Shown here: in pieces, positions 31,780 through 43,565 of the stretch
Numbering within the stretch: position 1 is the first letter of the stretch
Layout of the letters: every line of letters starts with the position of its first letter
Origin: Diphasiastrum complanatum
Lineage: Eukaryota > Streptophyta > Lycopodiopsida > Lycopodiales > Lycopodiaceae
Reading direction: 5' to 3'
DNA length: 64,000 nt
NCBI GenBank assembly: GCA_029204225.1
Contig: CM055092.1
Coordinates: 84,782,694 to 84,846,693 of the forward strand
Notes under the pieces: model-generated
The model's database searches: none
What the model saw: only the letters and a program-made list of their open reading frames with translations
What the model was told of the DNA's origin: nothing
Made by a program: the position numbers and the translations under genes

Positions 31780-34478
31780 CATGCTGGACTACATTTGTAT
31801 GTTTCTTTTCGAAAGGACTTCTCTTGGATCTTCGCTTAGCCTTCTTAGCAGGAGATGATCGTGGAGGTGATGACTTCTGAGACGATGATGTCTTCCTAAA
31901 ATTATGACTTGTAGAATCATCTTCAACTTTTCCTTTGTCTTTATCTAGTAAGGGTGGCACATTCTTTGAATCAATCTTTTGAGGAGGATTTTCCCATTTC
32001 AGGACTGTATTATAATGTTGCTTAGCTTGTTTCTTCGTCATCGATCATGTGATCCTATCTTCCTTCAATATAATTGCTTTAGGCGGTTGTATTGTTGGTT
32101 CATCAGGAAAATTACGTACTCCAAATCTGGTCGGATCTATATGATTGAGAATCTGCTCATCCGTAAGTTCTGCATTGTCATCATAAGTCCAAGGCATGAC
32201 TCACAGGTATGAGATCATCTTCAATCAAATATGGTGTAGGTTCTGTTGATATCCAGGCTACATTCAACACATTCCGTGGAAACGTGATTGGTGTATCCAA
32301 AGTTCGATCTAATAAGAAAATCTAGCTCAAATCTGATTGATTATCTTGTTGACACATATATCCTGCTGTACAATCAATTGTTGCAAGAGCTTCATTCCAG
32401 TTGACAGTATTTGTTTGAGATTCGTAATGAGCTCCCAAATTTTTCTCTAGATAGTCACAAGTATGATCCATTGTTGACGAATCGTCATCTTCTTTTTGAA
32501 TCATTGGTTTGATAGTCCAAGTTGTAGGATCAACTTTAACTGCACGTTCACGATTCTTTCCCAAGCGGCTCCAACATGGAGTACTTCATTAGATTCATCA
32601 AATCCAGCACAAAAAAGTGGCTCCTGATGGACTTCTGGTTCTTCTTGAGCTAACTTTTGCACTAAGACTTCTTTTGCTTTTGGCACCAACTTCAAGAAAT
32701 CTCCCAATGAAATATTGATCTTACTAGACAAGAGCAGTTCTGTTTGCGGTGCTTCTAGTTCAGTCATCTTGAAGGTTTCTTCATAATGATGCAACGGATT
32801 ATTCATATCTATACGTGAACTTCTTGGTGGCTGCAATGGTGAAGAACGAACTTCTGCTATTGCTTTAGCAGCTTCAAGCCCCTCTTCTTCTTGCAGATGT
32901 TTAATCCACTACCTCATGTCCACATGAGGATTTGGATAGACTCTCGATGTTGTTGGTGTATCGTTCAATGGTATAGAATCAGCAGGTACTGGATCCACGA
33001 CTGATTATTTCTGCTTCTGTGCTCTAGTGACCACCATTAAGGGTGCACTTGGTTTATTCTGAGCTACTGGTCTTCGCTTGATTGTTATCAAATTTACAGG
33101 TGTTGTAGCTGGTGGTGGCTTTGGTCTTGCTAAACAGTCTTTATAGCAATACCCATAACCACAGTCACGACGGAATGGTAAAAAATTTTCTTTATTTGGA
33201 CATTCTGCAACTCTGTGATTTTCTCCACATGCAAAGCATCCAAGTGGTGCTCTGGTCCAATTCCTAGAGGCTTGTTGTTGAGCGGTAGCATAAATAGTGT
33301 ACTGTTCTGAAGATCCACCTGCTTGATCAGTACCATAGTTATATTGCTCAACACTTCCGTAAGGTTCTGGTTCCATCAAATTGGTAGGAGGAGCGGAGTG
33401 TTTTGGTGGGGCAGGTAAGGCTAAACGTTCCGGGTATCCAAGAGCAGATTGTCGAGGTCTAGCTGCTGGATTTCCTCCATACTATGGTTCTCGATATCTC
33501 ATTTAGGCATATCGTTGCTGAATTATCCAAGGGTTAAAGTTGCAAAAAGCAGTCTCATAATCAGGCGAATTACACAAATGGCAAACATCGATTTCCATTC
33601 GTTTTTTCAATTGAGGACACTCATTCACTATGTGATTTCCTGTGCAAATAGAACACCAAACATTTTTGTTGGTAGGAAAAGTCTTTGCAAACTTTTCAGG
33701 TTTCTTGTTCGCTTTTCTGTGGAAATCTTCCAATGCTTTGATCTTCTCATCAAATTGCGACTGCAACTTTTTCATCTGTTTCTGCTGGTTCTTCCCAAGT
33801 TTCTCGAACTCATTGAGCATCATTTCTACAGTAACGTTGGCATTCGTTGATGCAATACTGGTGGATATCGTAGTAGTCTGCCCTGCTGTATAAGGCAACA
33901 TACTGATATTCGGCTCATCATCAGAATCTTCATTCTGCTCCCGAATTGCATCGTCCATAGCATTTTGCAAGTGCATACTCATTATGGCGTTTCAACTCAC
34001 GCTTGATCCGTTTAGGTAGACCTGACAAAAACCACATAATCATGGCATTTTCGTTAATCAGCTCAGGTTCGCACTCAGATCTGAGGCGTTTCACCCGTTC
34101 AATGTAATCTCGAACCATTTCTCTCTTTCCCATTTTAATTTTACTTAGAAGTAGGAAAGGGTCTTCCACAAACTTCGACGGTTTGAACCGTGTGATAAGG
34201 GCTCGTTTAACAACCTCCCAATCTGTACGCTCAATTTCATCTTGATTATGATACCAATCTTGAGCTGCGCCTGTTAAGGCCATAGGAAACAGATTAAGTT
34301 TATCTTGAGAATAAATCTCGCCATAGATTTCACAGGATTCAGCATAGATCTAAAGAAATCTAACTAGATCTGTTAATCCATTATATTTGGGTAGATCCAA
34401 ACGGGGTGCTCTTCTAACAATAATTGGATTGACTTCCTAAGGAGCACCTCCAGGAGCGGCTCCAGGAGCAGCCATCAT
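31780..34478 (-). pseudogene. Ty3/gypsy remnant B: gag and protease region
   Basis: The start ATG at 34478 opens MMAAPGAAPGGAP, then LDLPKYNGLTDLVRF and ALTGAAQDWYHN, WEVVKRALITRFKP and LRSECEPEL (retrotransposon gag domain). After a frameshift near 33980 a coiled-coil-like segment and knuckle CSICTGNHIVNEC follow, then CHLCNSPDYETAFC, then CFACGENHRVAEC. Downstream are LFCAGFDESNEVLHVGAAW and a damaged protease with YMCQQDNQSDLS. A basic linker ends at 31780, where arm X cuts it. RT, RNase H and integrase are missing. Three CxxC-type knuckles in a row are unusual compared with the single knuckle of most gypsy gags. Confidence 0.85.
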
Positions 34479-35690
34479 TATAAACTTAGATTAAGCAAAC
34501 AATGATATTGGATCTAGACTTTTCAATTAAACACTATCTCAGATAAGATCAGCTAGATATATTCCACTTTCCAAAAATCTGACTTCTATATCGTGAAAAA
34601 GATTTTAAAATTCAATCAATCGATACTTCTCAAAAATGACAAGTTTCTCAAAATCCAAATAAGAATATATCAGATTTGATTCAAATTTTGACAGAGACGA
34701 GATCCGGAAAATCAAATCCTAAAAATAGGACTGGAAAAGGTTCCTTAGGCGAAGATTGGCTTGGTGAAGTTTCAACAGTGCTATTTTGGGAAGAAAAAAA
34801 AATCTCTGATCAACTTTTCTGACAGTTTCTCGGGTAATAACATTTGCTAACCTCTCAGATAAAAGATCTGACAGAGATAAAACTATGAAAAATCGGACGA
34901 AGATTTCTGACACAAGAAAATACAGTTTCTGTAGTTTGGCGAGGGTAAAAATCAAGATTTTCTAAAATATGGACAAGAAGAATCTTTGCCAAACTCAAAA
35001 ATAGTATTTTACTATAAATAGAATGTTTTGGAAATTCGGCAAAGGTTTTGGCAAAGGATCAAGAGTAATACTAGTATTTTTGCAAGAAAGTGACTTTTTT
35101 GACAAAAAATATGGCAATATGACAACTCATCCACTATAAACCCTTCTATTTTTGGTATTATTCTTCGCCGACCTGGCAGTAGATAGATTAGAATCACACC
35201 TATGCATAGTAAATCGAACGAAGGTTCTTTTTCTGTATTTTTAGGGTTTTAATGATTTTTTGATATTTTTTTACGATTTTTCTAATGTTTCTGAAAATAT
35301 GTTGGAAATTAATCTTCGCCCTTCAAACTGAAGGTTCTGTGATCAAAACCGAAGGTGTCTGCAGCTCAGCAAAGGTTTTAGAAAGAGAGTAAAAATTTAT
35401 CAGCTCTGGTGACGATTTTTGTCTCTTTTTCACCAAAATCTAGCAGATTTGACCGATTTTTGTTGTTTTTTCTGATATCTCAAATCCAAATGGATCTTAC
35501 GATTGATCTGAATAGATTTCTCTGTTTAACAATCAGATTAGATTTCAAACAAGCAAATCCACTCAAATCAAGCAAAATCACTCCCAAACTAACCCTAAAT
35601 GCAGATCTAACACTACTCATGCCACGACAAGATGCCTAATGCAAGCTAACCATCCAACAAACATGCTGCAAACTGAAAAATTGGCGTAGC
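34479..35690 (-). other. Untranslated leader of gypsy B
   Basis: About 1.2 kb of AT-rich sequence between the primer site and gag, without recognisable coding. It has repeated AATCTGA/TCAGATTT words. Long leaders are common in Tat- and Athila-type gypsy elements. Confidence 0.6.
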
Positions 35691-35708
35691 TCCCCGGCAA
35701 CAGCGCCA
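35691..35708 (-). promoter_or_regulatory. Primer-binding site, tRNA-Asp type
   Basis: The minus strand reads TGGCGCTGTTGCCGGGGA. Plant gypsy elements of the Athila/Tat branch often carry TGGCGCCGTTGCCGGGGA here, complementary to the tRNA-Asp 3' end, so one base differs. It lies 4-5 bp after the LTR end CCACTACA. Confidence 0.8.
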
Positions 35709-35712
35709 AAAT

Positions 35713-36380
35713 TGTAGTGGATTTCTTTCCTTGCCTAACCTGAATCCAAGATCTAGTCAATCTAGCATCAAAGAGCCGAAGTTAGTTGTCACGTGTAGAT
35801 TCGTTCCCATGAGAGCGATGGTATAGTTCAGATTTCGATTATGAATGGAGGATTCACATCTAACTCTAACATCCATTAACCCTACGATCCATTAACACTA
35901 CAATGCACAACAAAAATAGCTTACCCTTTCTCTCTCTCTTTCTCTCTCAGAAAAAGTATAATAACACAATTTCAATAACATTCAGTTCCAACAATTAGCA
36001 AAAACCAAAGAAAGCATGAGAGATGGAGGAAAAGTGATAGAGAATAAGGACATTCATCAATTTATTTCTGAAGAGAACCAATCTGCTTTATTGAAATGAG
36101 GAGATGAACATGAGGAGCAACTCGAGTTGGTCCCTTTTTATAGTAGAGAGGGGGACCCTGACCTCTGAATCCTATTGGTCCATTTCTACCTCTCTAATTA
36201 TTCAAATTTAAAAAAGAGCGGGAACCATCCAAATTGGAGATAAACCCAACTTTATTCACTAACTTGACATTTAGGCCCTGCAACATTAAAAGTCTCGTAA
36301 AAAGGCCTAAAGTCCTTTTATTGACTTTCTAATTAATAAAATCTCTATGTGATCATCGAGTTGGACTTACACATGCAGGG
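35713..36380 (-). repeat. 5' LTR of gypsy B
   Basis: Ends CCACTACA at 35713 on the minus strand. It contains the promoter-like CTATAAAAAGGGA (36131-36143) and, downstream, ATTTCAATAAAGC (poly-A-like signal at about 36087). The outer end near 36380 is estimated, because no second LTR is present. Confidence 0.6.
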
Positions 36381-36654
36381 TGCCAAATCCCTCTCATTTA
36401 TTAACTAGGGTTAGGGTCGCCTTGGGATCCGCAAACCCTCCAACACAAACATATTTGACAACAATAGCAGCCACCCACGATCTCCCACAGACAACACATC
36501 CACTTTGTACTTTTTTCATCTGCACACCTATAAAATTATGTATATACATTGAATACCATTTGTGTCAATATTGCTATGCTTTTCTACATTCTGTCTGACT
36601 CTCTTATTGCTTGATCTGGTAGGTTGTAGCGAATTCACAACTAGAAAACTTTGT
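36381..36654. other. Unassigned, about 270 bp
   Basis: No recognisable feature between the gypsy LTR and the second palindrome cluster. Confidence 0.3.
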
Positions 36655-36985
36655 GTTTATCCACGCAGAGTATCCACGCGAGACCCGCTTAGTCGATTTT
36701 CCAAAATTTTGTTGCGTGGATTATCCACGCCAAAAAAAATTTGAACACGCCTCTGGCCAGTCCATCGGTGTTTTTCTGACACTGCACCGAAAAATTTATG
36801 CGCGTGGATTATCCAAGTAAAATTGAATTTTGAAAATTCCGGCAATTGTTGGGAGGGAAGGTTGGCGACACCGGAAAGCAGTTTTAGCGTGGATTATCCA
36901 CACAAATTTCAATTTGTTCACCGGACCGGACCGGAAGTTAAAGATATGCACACGTGGATATCTTCTGCGCGGATTATCCACGCAT
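36655..36985. repeat. Second GCGTGGAT / ATCCACGC palindrome cluster
   Basis: Contains GCGTGGATTATCCACGC at about 36714-36730 and variants at 36800-36815, 36888-36905, 36952-36960 and 36969-36983 (CGCGGATTATCCACGC). ACCGGACCGGACCGG occurs at 36918. It has the same motif as 660-1015, but the intervening sequences are unalike. It ends in a T-run next to AT-rich DNA. Confidence 0.7.
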
Positions 36986-37254
36986 TTTTTTTTTTTTGCA
37001 TATTGATAATGACATGAAATTAGTTAAATAAATATATTTCTAAAATACAACCATCAAGGCTCAAATACAAGGAAGAGAGGAGCAATTACAAGTTGATGAT
37101 TGTTTAATTTTTATTGCTCTTATTACTACCTTAAGTTTGATGATGTTCCTTCAAGTGTGAATGAAACTATAGCAACAAAAGAGTGATGTAATGAAAAGTG
37201 AGTATATGATGCATTGTTTGAGATACTTTTAAAATTATTGATCCTCCATCAACA

Positions 37255-37400
37255 ATACAAAATGTTACTATTTGCAATTGGGTCTTTAAGATCAAGCTTA
37301 ATTAAGATGGTAGTGTGAACAATTATAAAACAAGACTAGCTGCCAAGGGATATGCTCAAATCAAGGGGATTGACTATGATGAAACACTTGATTTTGTCAT
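37255..37400 (+). pseudogene. Ty1/copia RT start fragment
   Basis: VTICNWVFKIKLN*DGSVNN, then LAAKGYAQIKGIDYDETL, is the beginning of the copia reverse transcriptase (W.FK.K, RLVAKGY.Q..G.DY.ETF). It is out of order relative to the integrase that follows at 37660, so it is a separate fragment. Confidence 0.8.
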
Positions 37401-37659
37401 AGTTTGTGGTGGTGATTTCATTAACTCACATGCTTTTAGTGATTTACTACCTTTGCAACAATTGTTAAAAAATGAGAATTTTCTTGGAACATGAAGCCAT
37501 ACATCTATCTTCACCGACATTATCTCCAAAAAAATGGGATTGAAGTCAAAGTATGTCTATTCTTCTCACTTACTTGACCATAAATGAGATTCTATTTTGG
37601 CTAAATAACAATCATTTGAAAGCATTGCTTTTCTGCCTCTAGTCAGGCGCTCAGTACTT
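37401..37659. other. Junction between two copia fragments
   Basis: No clear coding sequence apart from the last bases entering the next remnant. Confidence 0.3.
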
Positions 37660-39000
37660 CTATTCATGCAAATAAAAGTTTACTTTGGCATTATAGACTT
37701 GGTCACTTGAATCATGCTACTGTACAACAAATGTCTAGACAATCTATTGTTCTTGATCTCGACTATCGTAGTGATAAAGTCGAGTTACATGTCTGTCAAG
37801 ACTGTCTAGTTGGTAAACAAACTAGAAAACCATTTAGATCAAGCCATCAGCATATTGCTAGAGGATTGTTAGACATTGTACATTTAGACATTTGTGGCCC
37901 GATGAAAAATCCTTTGCTGAAGGATGCAAAGTATTATATAACTTTTATTGATGAATTTTCCAGAAGGAATATAGTGTACTTTATAAAGAAGAAATCTCTT
38001 CAATTGCTTCTGAATCTTCAAGGAGCATGCAGAAAAGGAGACGTAAAGGTCTTAAGGTCAGACAATGGTGGAGAGTATATCTCTACTGAGTTTAAGGAGT
38101 ACTGCCAGAGCCAAGGCATTGAGCAGCAATTCATCACTCTTTATAGTCCTCAGTCGAATGGCTTAGCCGAGAGGAAGAACCATACCCTGGTGGCTGAATC
38201 AACCAAATGTATGTTAGCGCATGCATCGCTGCCCAAGAGATTCTGGGCCGAGATACAGTCTTTATCGAGGATCAGTTCGTCGACATCAAAGGCAAGGATA
38301 TTGCTCTAGAAGAACCTTCATCACCTGCCATTGACACAACAATCTGAGCTTCTGGCTCAGGCGTGTCTATTGTCGACCCACTATTTGGCAGCGAATTCAG
38401 ACAAAGACGTTGCTGCTACCCAGCAACAAGTCCCAAGAGTGGTTCATCAATCGATTCCTCCCATAAGATCAAGCCGAGTGCGCACACAGCCCACAAGGTA
38501 TACTCCGGAGTCTGCATGTCTCTTGATACAAGAACTGACAACAGTCGAAGAGGCACTCAGCCAATTAGACTCTGATCTTTGGAGAGAAGCTATGGACAGA
38601 GAGTATTCCTCTCTGATCAAGAATCAGACATGGTCACTAGTCGAAGCTCCTATTGGCTGCAATATCATTGATTGCAAATGGATCTTCAAGATCAAGTATA
38701 ATGCCAATGGAGCAATTGATTGAAGGAAGGCAAGACTGGTAGCATGAGGATTCACTCAGATCTCCAACGTCGACTACAGTGAGACTTTTAGTCCAGTAGT
38801 CAAGAATTCGTCGATCCGAGCCCTCCTATCATATGTTGCAGCTGCCGACCTCGAAGTACATCAACTTGATGTACAAACAACTTATCTAAATGGAGTTATA
38901 CAAGAAGACATCTACATGATCCAGTCCAAAGGATACGTTTTGGAAGGTATGAAGAATCATGTCTATAAATTTCATAAAGCACTTTATAGCTTGAAACAGA
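37660..39000 (+). pseudogene. Ty1/copia integrase and RT remnant
   Basis: GAG-pre-integrase is LWHYRLGHLNHATVQQM and C-x2-C is CQDCLVGKQTRKPF. The integrase reads HLDICGPM, YITFIDEFSR, VLRSDNGGEYIS and LYSPQSNGLAERKN, ending KRFWAE. It then jumps by deletion to the linker and RT: LDSDLWREAMDREYSSL, WIFKIKYN, a stop, ETFSPVVK, LEVHQLDVQTTYLNG and HKALYSLKQ at 38990. Palm motif YVDD and RNase H are gone. The break coincides with the left end of the candidate TIR element at 39026. Same family as 19156-20398. Confidence 0.85.
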
Positions 39001-39634
39001 CTTATAGCCAATTAGATGTATGCATAGTTGCCCATTCTGAAACAAAATGTGTTCTAGAACACGTTTTCGGACGTGTTCTGTTTCGGAACGTGGCCAAAGA
39101 AAAAATCGTCATGTTTAATAAAGAAACAATAATTGTATGTGATGGTTATCCTTGCTTACATGGTACCAAATGTTCTTGGTGTAATCTTCTTCATGCTCCC
39201 AATGTTAGGTTGGATAGAGAACTCTAATTGGCAATTAATACGCCTAGTGGTCTTATAGGTGCTTCTCTTATAACTTGAATAATCATCCTATATGCATGCT
39301 TAGTTCATCAAAAGTTAGATTGACATTGTATATACATGGCTTGGAATTGGATTATAAATGTTATCATATTGTGTAGTGCAATCTCGTATGTAGGAGAGAT
39401 TATACTTGCTTTTGTTTACCATCAATATAGTTTCACTAAATCACCAATTCGATGCTAATCGATCGTGATTCCAATTCGAATCCAATTGATTCATCTGATT
39501 CAAATCTCCAAATCAGATTTCTCTAGAAAAAAATTTTTCCCACAAAACATGACTACTGAGGGGTCCCATTTTTCTCTCTTTTTTTGTTGTTCTTCATTGT
39601 GAGAGCGCAATGAGGGAGAGGGGGAGGGGGGGGG

Positions 39635-39687
<53 letters not shown>
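39635..39687. repeat. (AG)n microsatellite
   Basis: AG dinucleotide run of about 53 bp following a G-rich stretch. Confidence 0.95.
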
Positions 39688-39692
<5 letters not shown>

Positions 39693-42465
39693 ATTAAATT
39701 TACGAGTTACTATATTTTTATGAATTATTTAAAATTTAAATTGGAATCTAGATTGTTGAATGTTGAATGTTTTGAGTTTATACTTTTATAATTTAATTGT
39801 GGCCAAATACACCGATTCGATTCCGATTCGACCAATTCCGAACAGGAAGGAAACTCTAATTTAGAATAGGAACTTTTTGTTTACGAATGGAACTAGCTTT
39901 AATCATCATGATATTTTTGTAAATGCAATCTGGTCTATAAATAGGACATGGGATGCATGAAAGCTGGCTCGACCTTTTGAAGTGGGCAATTTACTCTTGC
40001 TCTCCATATCTTCTGGAACTAGAAGGTGCTTACTAAATCTGAATCTACTTAACTATATAGTGGCGTAGTATAAGCTTGTTGATCACCTATGGTGCTTGAG
40101 ATCTGCATTCATCCATAGAAAAGTAACAAAAATTAATTCATGTATTTATCACAGTCACTATTCTTGTTTTGTTGTATGCTAGGTAGACTAGTTTTTCAAT
40201 ATCACTGCTTCCATGCAGATTGCTTTTCAGCTTTTATGTTTTTTACTTTGGGTCTAACTCAAAACAACCATCTAAACTAGGCGCACTTCCAAAAACAAGA
40301 AAACCGTAAATGAGGGAGATCGTGGCCAGCAAGTGCTTTAAAACCATTCTTTTTTGGATTGAAAAAAGAAAATTTCGACCCAATATGTTCTAGAACAAAC
40401 TATACGGAACATACAATACATTCCAACTGTAAAGGGTCGGAGTGGGTTTTTAAGGATGTATGTAAGACAGCATCCATAGCCAAGCTAATAACACGTCATA
40501 ATAAGTACTCACACAATAAGGACTCTTTATCTTGGAGTTACTTCATTGCAAAGACACGAGCTCAAATAATCCTCACAATTCTAATACGAAATTGGATATC
40601 TTTTAGCATACAAACATTCTTATAGACATCCTTCAAATACATTTTTAGTTCATCATATGGTACATCAAGCCAAATCTGCTCATTGTAAAAACTTCAGACT
40701 CCTGATGATGCTTCACAAAAAATACTTCCCATCCGGAACTACAAAAGCCATCAGAGATTGGCCCTAATATCTCACTTTGCTCTTTAACAAAGTCGAATGT
40801 TTGTGGGTGAACAACACTGATCAAAACATCTCCTCAATAACTAGGGAATTCACTGTATGCAATATTTTAAGAAAAGCTCATTTGAGACAATTTCGAACTG
40901 CTATTTCAAAGTTCATGGTAATTTATACTACATTGCATCATCAAGCAATGAGCTTTGGCATATTTGATGGTCAAAAGTTGAAGAAACACATCATGCAAAG
41001 CTTTGAGTAAGATGGTCAAAAAATGTTTCAACCGTTGCCATTGCTTTCGATGCTGCACCAATGGATCCATCATACCTGTCAATAGATCCACTTAATTGTT
41101 AACCTGCATTGGTTGAGAACAACAAATTCAATGTTTCTCAATTATGAACTCCTCAATGTTGGTGGAAGAACTGAGTTGCCAAAAATGAATACTAGACATT
41201 TTGATTGCAAAGACTGAATATAAAAAAGAATTGCCTATCTCATAGTTCTACGGTTGCAACAAAAGAAAACACAACAAAACCGTAGCCATAAGGACAAGAA
41301 AAGTATTTCATCTTAACTCATGCTTATGCAAGGCTTAACACCCCTTGAAAATGTCAACATGAATTTTTGAAAGATAATTGGATTGATAAACATATACAAT
41401 CTAGAACTACAAAACAGGATTAACAAAAACATTCCCAGAGAAAACTTGTGAGCATTTAATTACTATGCTATGATTCTATTGAAGGGACTTTGGCAAGCTA
41501 GATTCATGTCAAGTTACCAAGTTGATACTATAACCCTAAACCAATACAAAATACTCAAGATGTTATTGAAAGGGGCTCTGACAAACTACAGCCAAGCATA
41601 AAAAGTGTTACTATGCTTCTTGGTTTCCAAGGGGAGGCTCGAACCTGAGACCAAAGAAACTTTGGATGTCAAGCTAACCAAATGAGCCAAAACGCGTTAC
41701 TATGACCCATGCCCTAAATCAATGCCATACAGTTGAGACATGGTGATTAGGCAGGCACTTTAAACTAAAGGGCAATGTATATACCAGAAAAACTACCAAC
41801 ACGATAGTAATTTAAAACGGCTAAGTATTGGTGCATTCTGAAAGTTGCTTGCCCTGAACTAGAAACACAAGCTGTATAGAAGAGATTAATCACAACGCAT
41901 AAACCAGACAACCTCACCCTGTAGAGAAAACCTTCACCAGACAGGAGCAAGGTTCTCTAGCCCAGCACTGTTGTTCACTACTCTAGATAAGAGACCAACT
42001 TGAAGAATTACATCTGCACATTATGCAGGTAGCAGGTTGAAGGAACAGCTAAAATGAATAAAATGGTGATGATTCTTGTCAAAATAATAGTTAACTTGGA
42101 TCTTGCCTGAAAATTATATTTCTAGTCAGAGGGGCTGCAATGCGATCATTGACAGTAGCATTCATTTTTGTTTGTTACTTGCAACCCCAGATATTGCAAG
42201 GCATAATAGCAGATGTTTTATAAGTTTCAAAGGATGACATTGTCGATATGAAGAAACTCAATGAATTTGATGATAACGTCCATCCAAACCTAAGCAAAAC
42301 CCATAGTGGTTTTGATTGTCTTTAAGGAAAATAACACTTCATTATTAATAAGTCCTCCCGTAAAACCCCAAAAAACCAACAAAATAGCAGAAGTAAGAGC
42401 ATATTAAATCGTGAACTTTGGAAAACTTACGTTGCAACAATGGCATTGAAGGGAGTGCAGGCAAT
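39688..42465. other. Interior of the candidate TIR element, mostly unassigned
   Basis: AT-rich, no clear gene. At 40378-40460 the GTTCC/GGGTCGG motif family recurs (TTCTAGAACA, GGGTCGGAGTGGGTTTTTAAGG). Around 40690-40830 and 40990-41070 short minus-strand stretches have coding-like composition (DFVKEQSEILGPISDG; DGSIGAASKAMATVETFFDH, the latter after a TTGACAG acceptor-like site). I do not recognise them, and call them possible exon fragments only. Confidence 0.3.
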
Positions 42466-42575
42466 TATAGCTCCACTTCCAGCCGGGTTTACTGAGTTGA
42501 GACAGCGACCACAGTAGATATGCTCATGAATGGAAGTGACTACGTCTGGCCAACATTCAAGTTGGGTCATGAAGT
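42466..42575 (-). pseudogene. Exon-like fragment, unrecognised host gene
   Basis: The minus strand gives DVVTSIHEHIYCGRCLNSVN then PAGSGAIIACTPFNAIVA, followed by GTAAGTTTT at about 42431, a good splice donor. Composition and the clean donor suggest a real exon. Family not recognised. Whether it belongs with the exon at 42683 is unknown; the frames do not join in an obvious way. Confidence 0.35.
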
Positions 42576-42682
42576 ATGCACACGCACATTCCTACTTACT
42601 TGAAAATAGAAACAACTCTTGAAGCAACTGCAGGTTGGCAATGCTCGCTAAAAGAAGTGATTAGTATCAAAGAGTGCACTGC

Positions 42683-42815
42683 TTAGATGGAGCTTAGAAC
42701 ATACATCTATTGGATCCTATGTTGAAATAGTCCACATGCAAACGTTTCTCTTGAATGCTTTCAACTAAAGGGCGTACTTCTGCTGCTTTCAGTGAAAGGC
42801 CTTCTTGCTCCATCC
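42683..42815 (-). pseudogene. Exon-like fragment, unrecognised host gene
   Basis: After an acceptor-like ATATGAATCAG on the minus strand, an open stretch reads MEQEGLSLKAAEVRPLVES then IQEKRLHVDYFNIGSNR, ending at GTATGT (donor-like). It looks like a genuine internal exon, alpha-helical, rich in E, K, L. The gene is unknown to me. Confidence 0.4.
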
Positions 42816-43085
42816 TGATTCATATTAACAACAATAAATCCTAATTTCTAGAACAGAAAATAAAAGAGGAAGGACAAATTGCTTCAGACATCATAACAGA
42901 CTGATACAATCAGAATGATACACCCTCCAATGATCTGACGTAGATTATTGGAAGATACTACAATCAACACAAATGCAACATCAACAACTCATCAGAATCC
43001 CAGCATAACTGTCAATATAAGGTTGCTGATAGTCCAAAGCTTAGAAGCCCGTTCCGACCCTTTTAGGTCGGAACATGATTCTGTT

Positions 43086-43158
43086 CCTTAATCTCATTGC
43101 TAAAAACCACGTTATCTATATCCGAGCCAGAATCGCTGTCTGAGCCACGCTATATTTG
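43086..43158. repeat. About 73-bp direct repeat, copy 1 (partner 43393-43466)
   Basis: TTAATCTCATTGCTAAAAAC, then CACGTTATCTATAT, GAGCCAGAATCGCT and TGAGCCACGCTATAT, repeats at 43393-43466 with small indels. A third partial copy is at 43478-43510. The first two copies bracket the ABCB exon fragment, as if the exon had been inserted or excised between them. Confidence 0.75.
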
Positions 43159-43175
43159 AGATGGTCTCTGTAAGC

Positions 43176-43374
43176 TTGGAGGGATCGTACCGGAAAGTCC
43201 CACCACCATTAACGCCACGTCAAGCAAATCTGCATAACGGAAGAGCTTCCAGTAGGAGACTGTGCTTATCTGATTACTACGTTTTTCCGCAGTATCACGA
43301 CGCTTGTTGTCTTGCTGATCCTTAGTTGGAACATCTTGTAGCTTCGACATCCTGTCCTCCTTATATTCGGACAT
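43176..43374 (-). pseudogene. First exon of an ABCB (P-glycoprotein/MDR) transporter, isolated
   Basis: The minus-strand ATG at 43374 opens a hydrophilic N-terminus (MSEYKEDRMSKLQDVPTKDQ...), then VSYWKLFRYADLLDVALMVV then GLSG. This is the conserved start of plant ABCB full transporters, where a cytosolic leader is followed by F.YADxLDxxLMxxGxxGA before transmembrane helix 1. The match ends at GLSG with GGTACGATCC, consistent with an exon boundary. No further transporter exons are present nearby. Intact ABCB proteins export auxin or other organic molecules at the plasma membrane. Here only an orphan exon remains, between two direct repeats. Confidence 0.7.
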
Positions 43375-43565
43375 ACTACTCTGACCATTCCTTAATCTCC
43401 ATTGCTTTGTTAAAAACCACGTTATCTATATGAGCTAGAATCGCTTTCTGAGCCACGCTATATATCTTGATTGCATTCCTTAATCTCCAGTGCTTTGTTA
43501 AAAACTACATATCTTTTCAAAAAAAAAATTGGCCAAGTTCGCATTCCGTTCCGGAACGGGCAACT

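Larger units (their letters stand above)
39026..43565. mobile_element. Candidate 4.5-kb TIR element carrying host-gene pieces
   Basis: The left end reads AGTTGCCCATTCTGAAAC (39026). The complement of the right end, GTTCCGGAACGGGCAACT (ending 43565), reads AGTTGCCCGTTCCGGAAC. The ends agree at about 20 of 26 bp. GTTCC/GGAAC-type words recur inside both ends (39050-39090; 43060-43075), like subterminal binding sites. No target duplication seen, so old or misdefined. No transposase found. The interior holds exon-like host fragments (features at 42466, 42683 and 43176), so it may be a gene-capturing, non-autonomous element. Alternatively two separate elements lie at the ends. Confidence 0.4.
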
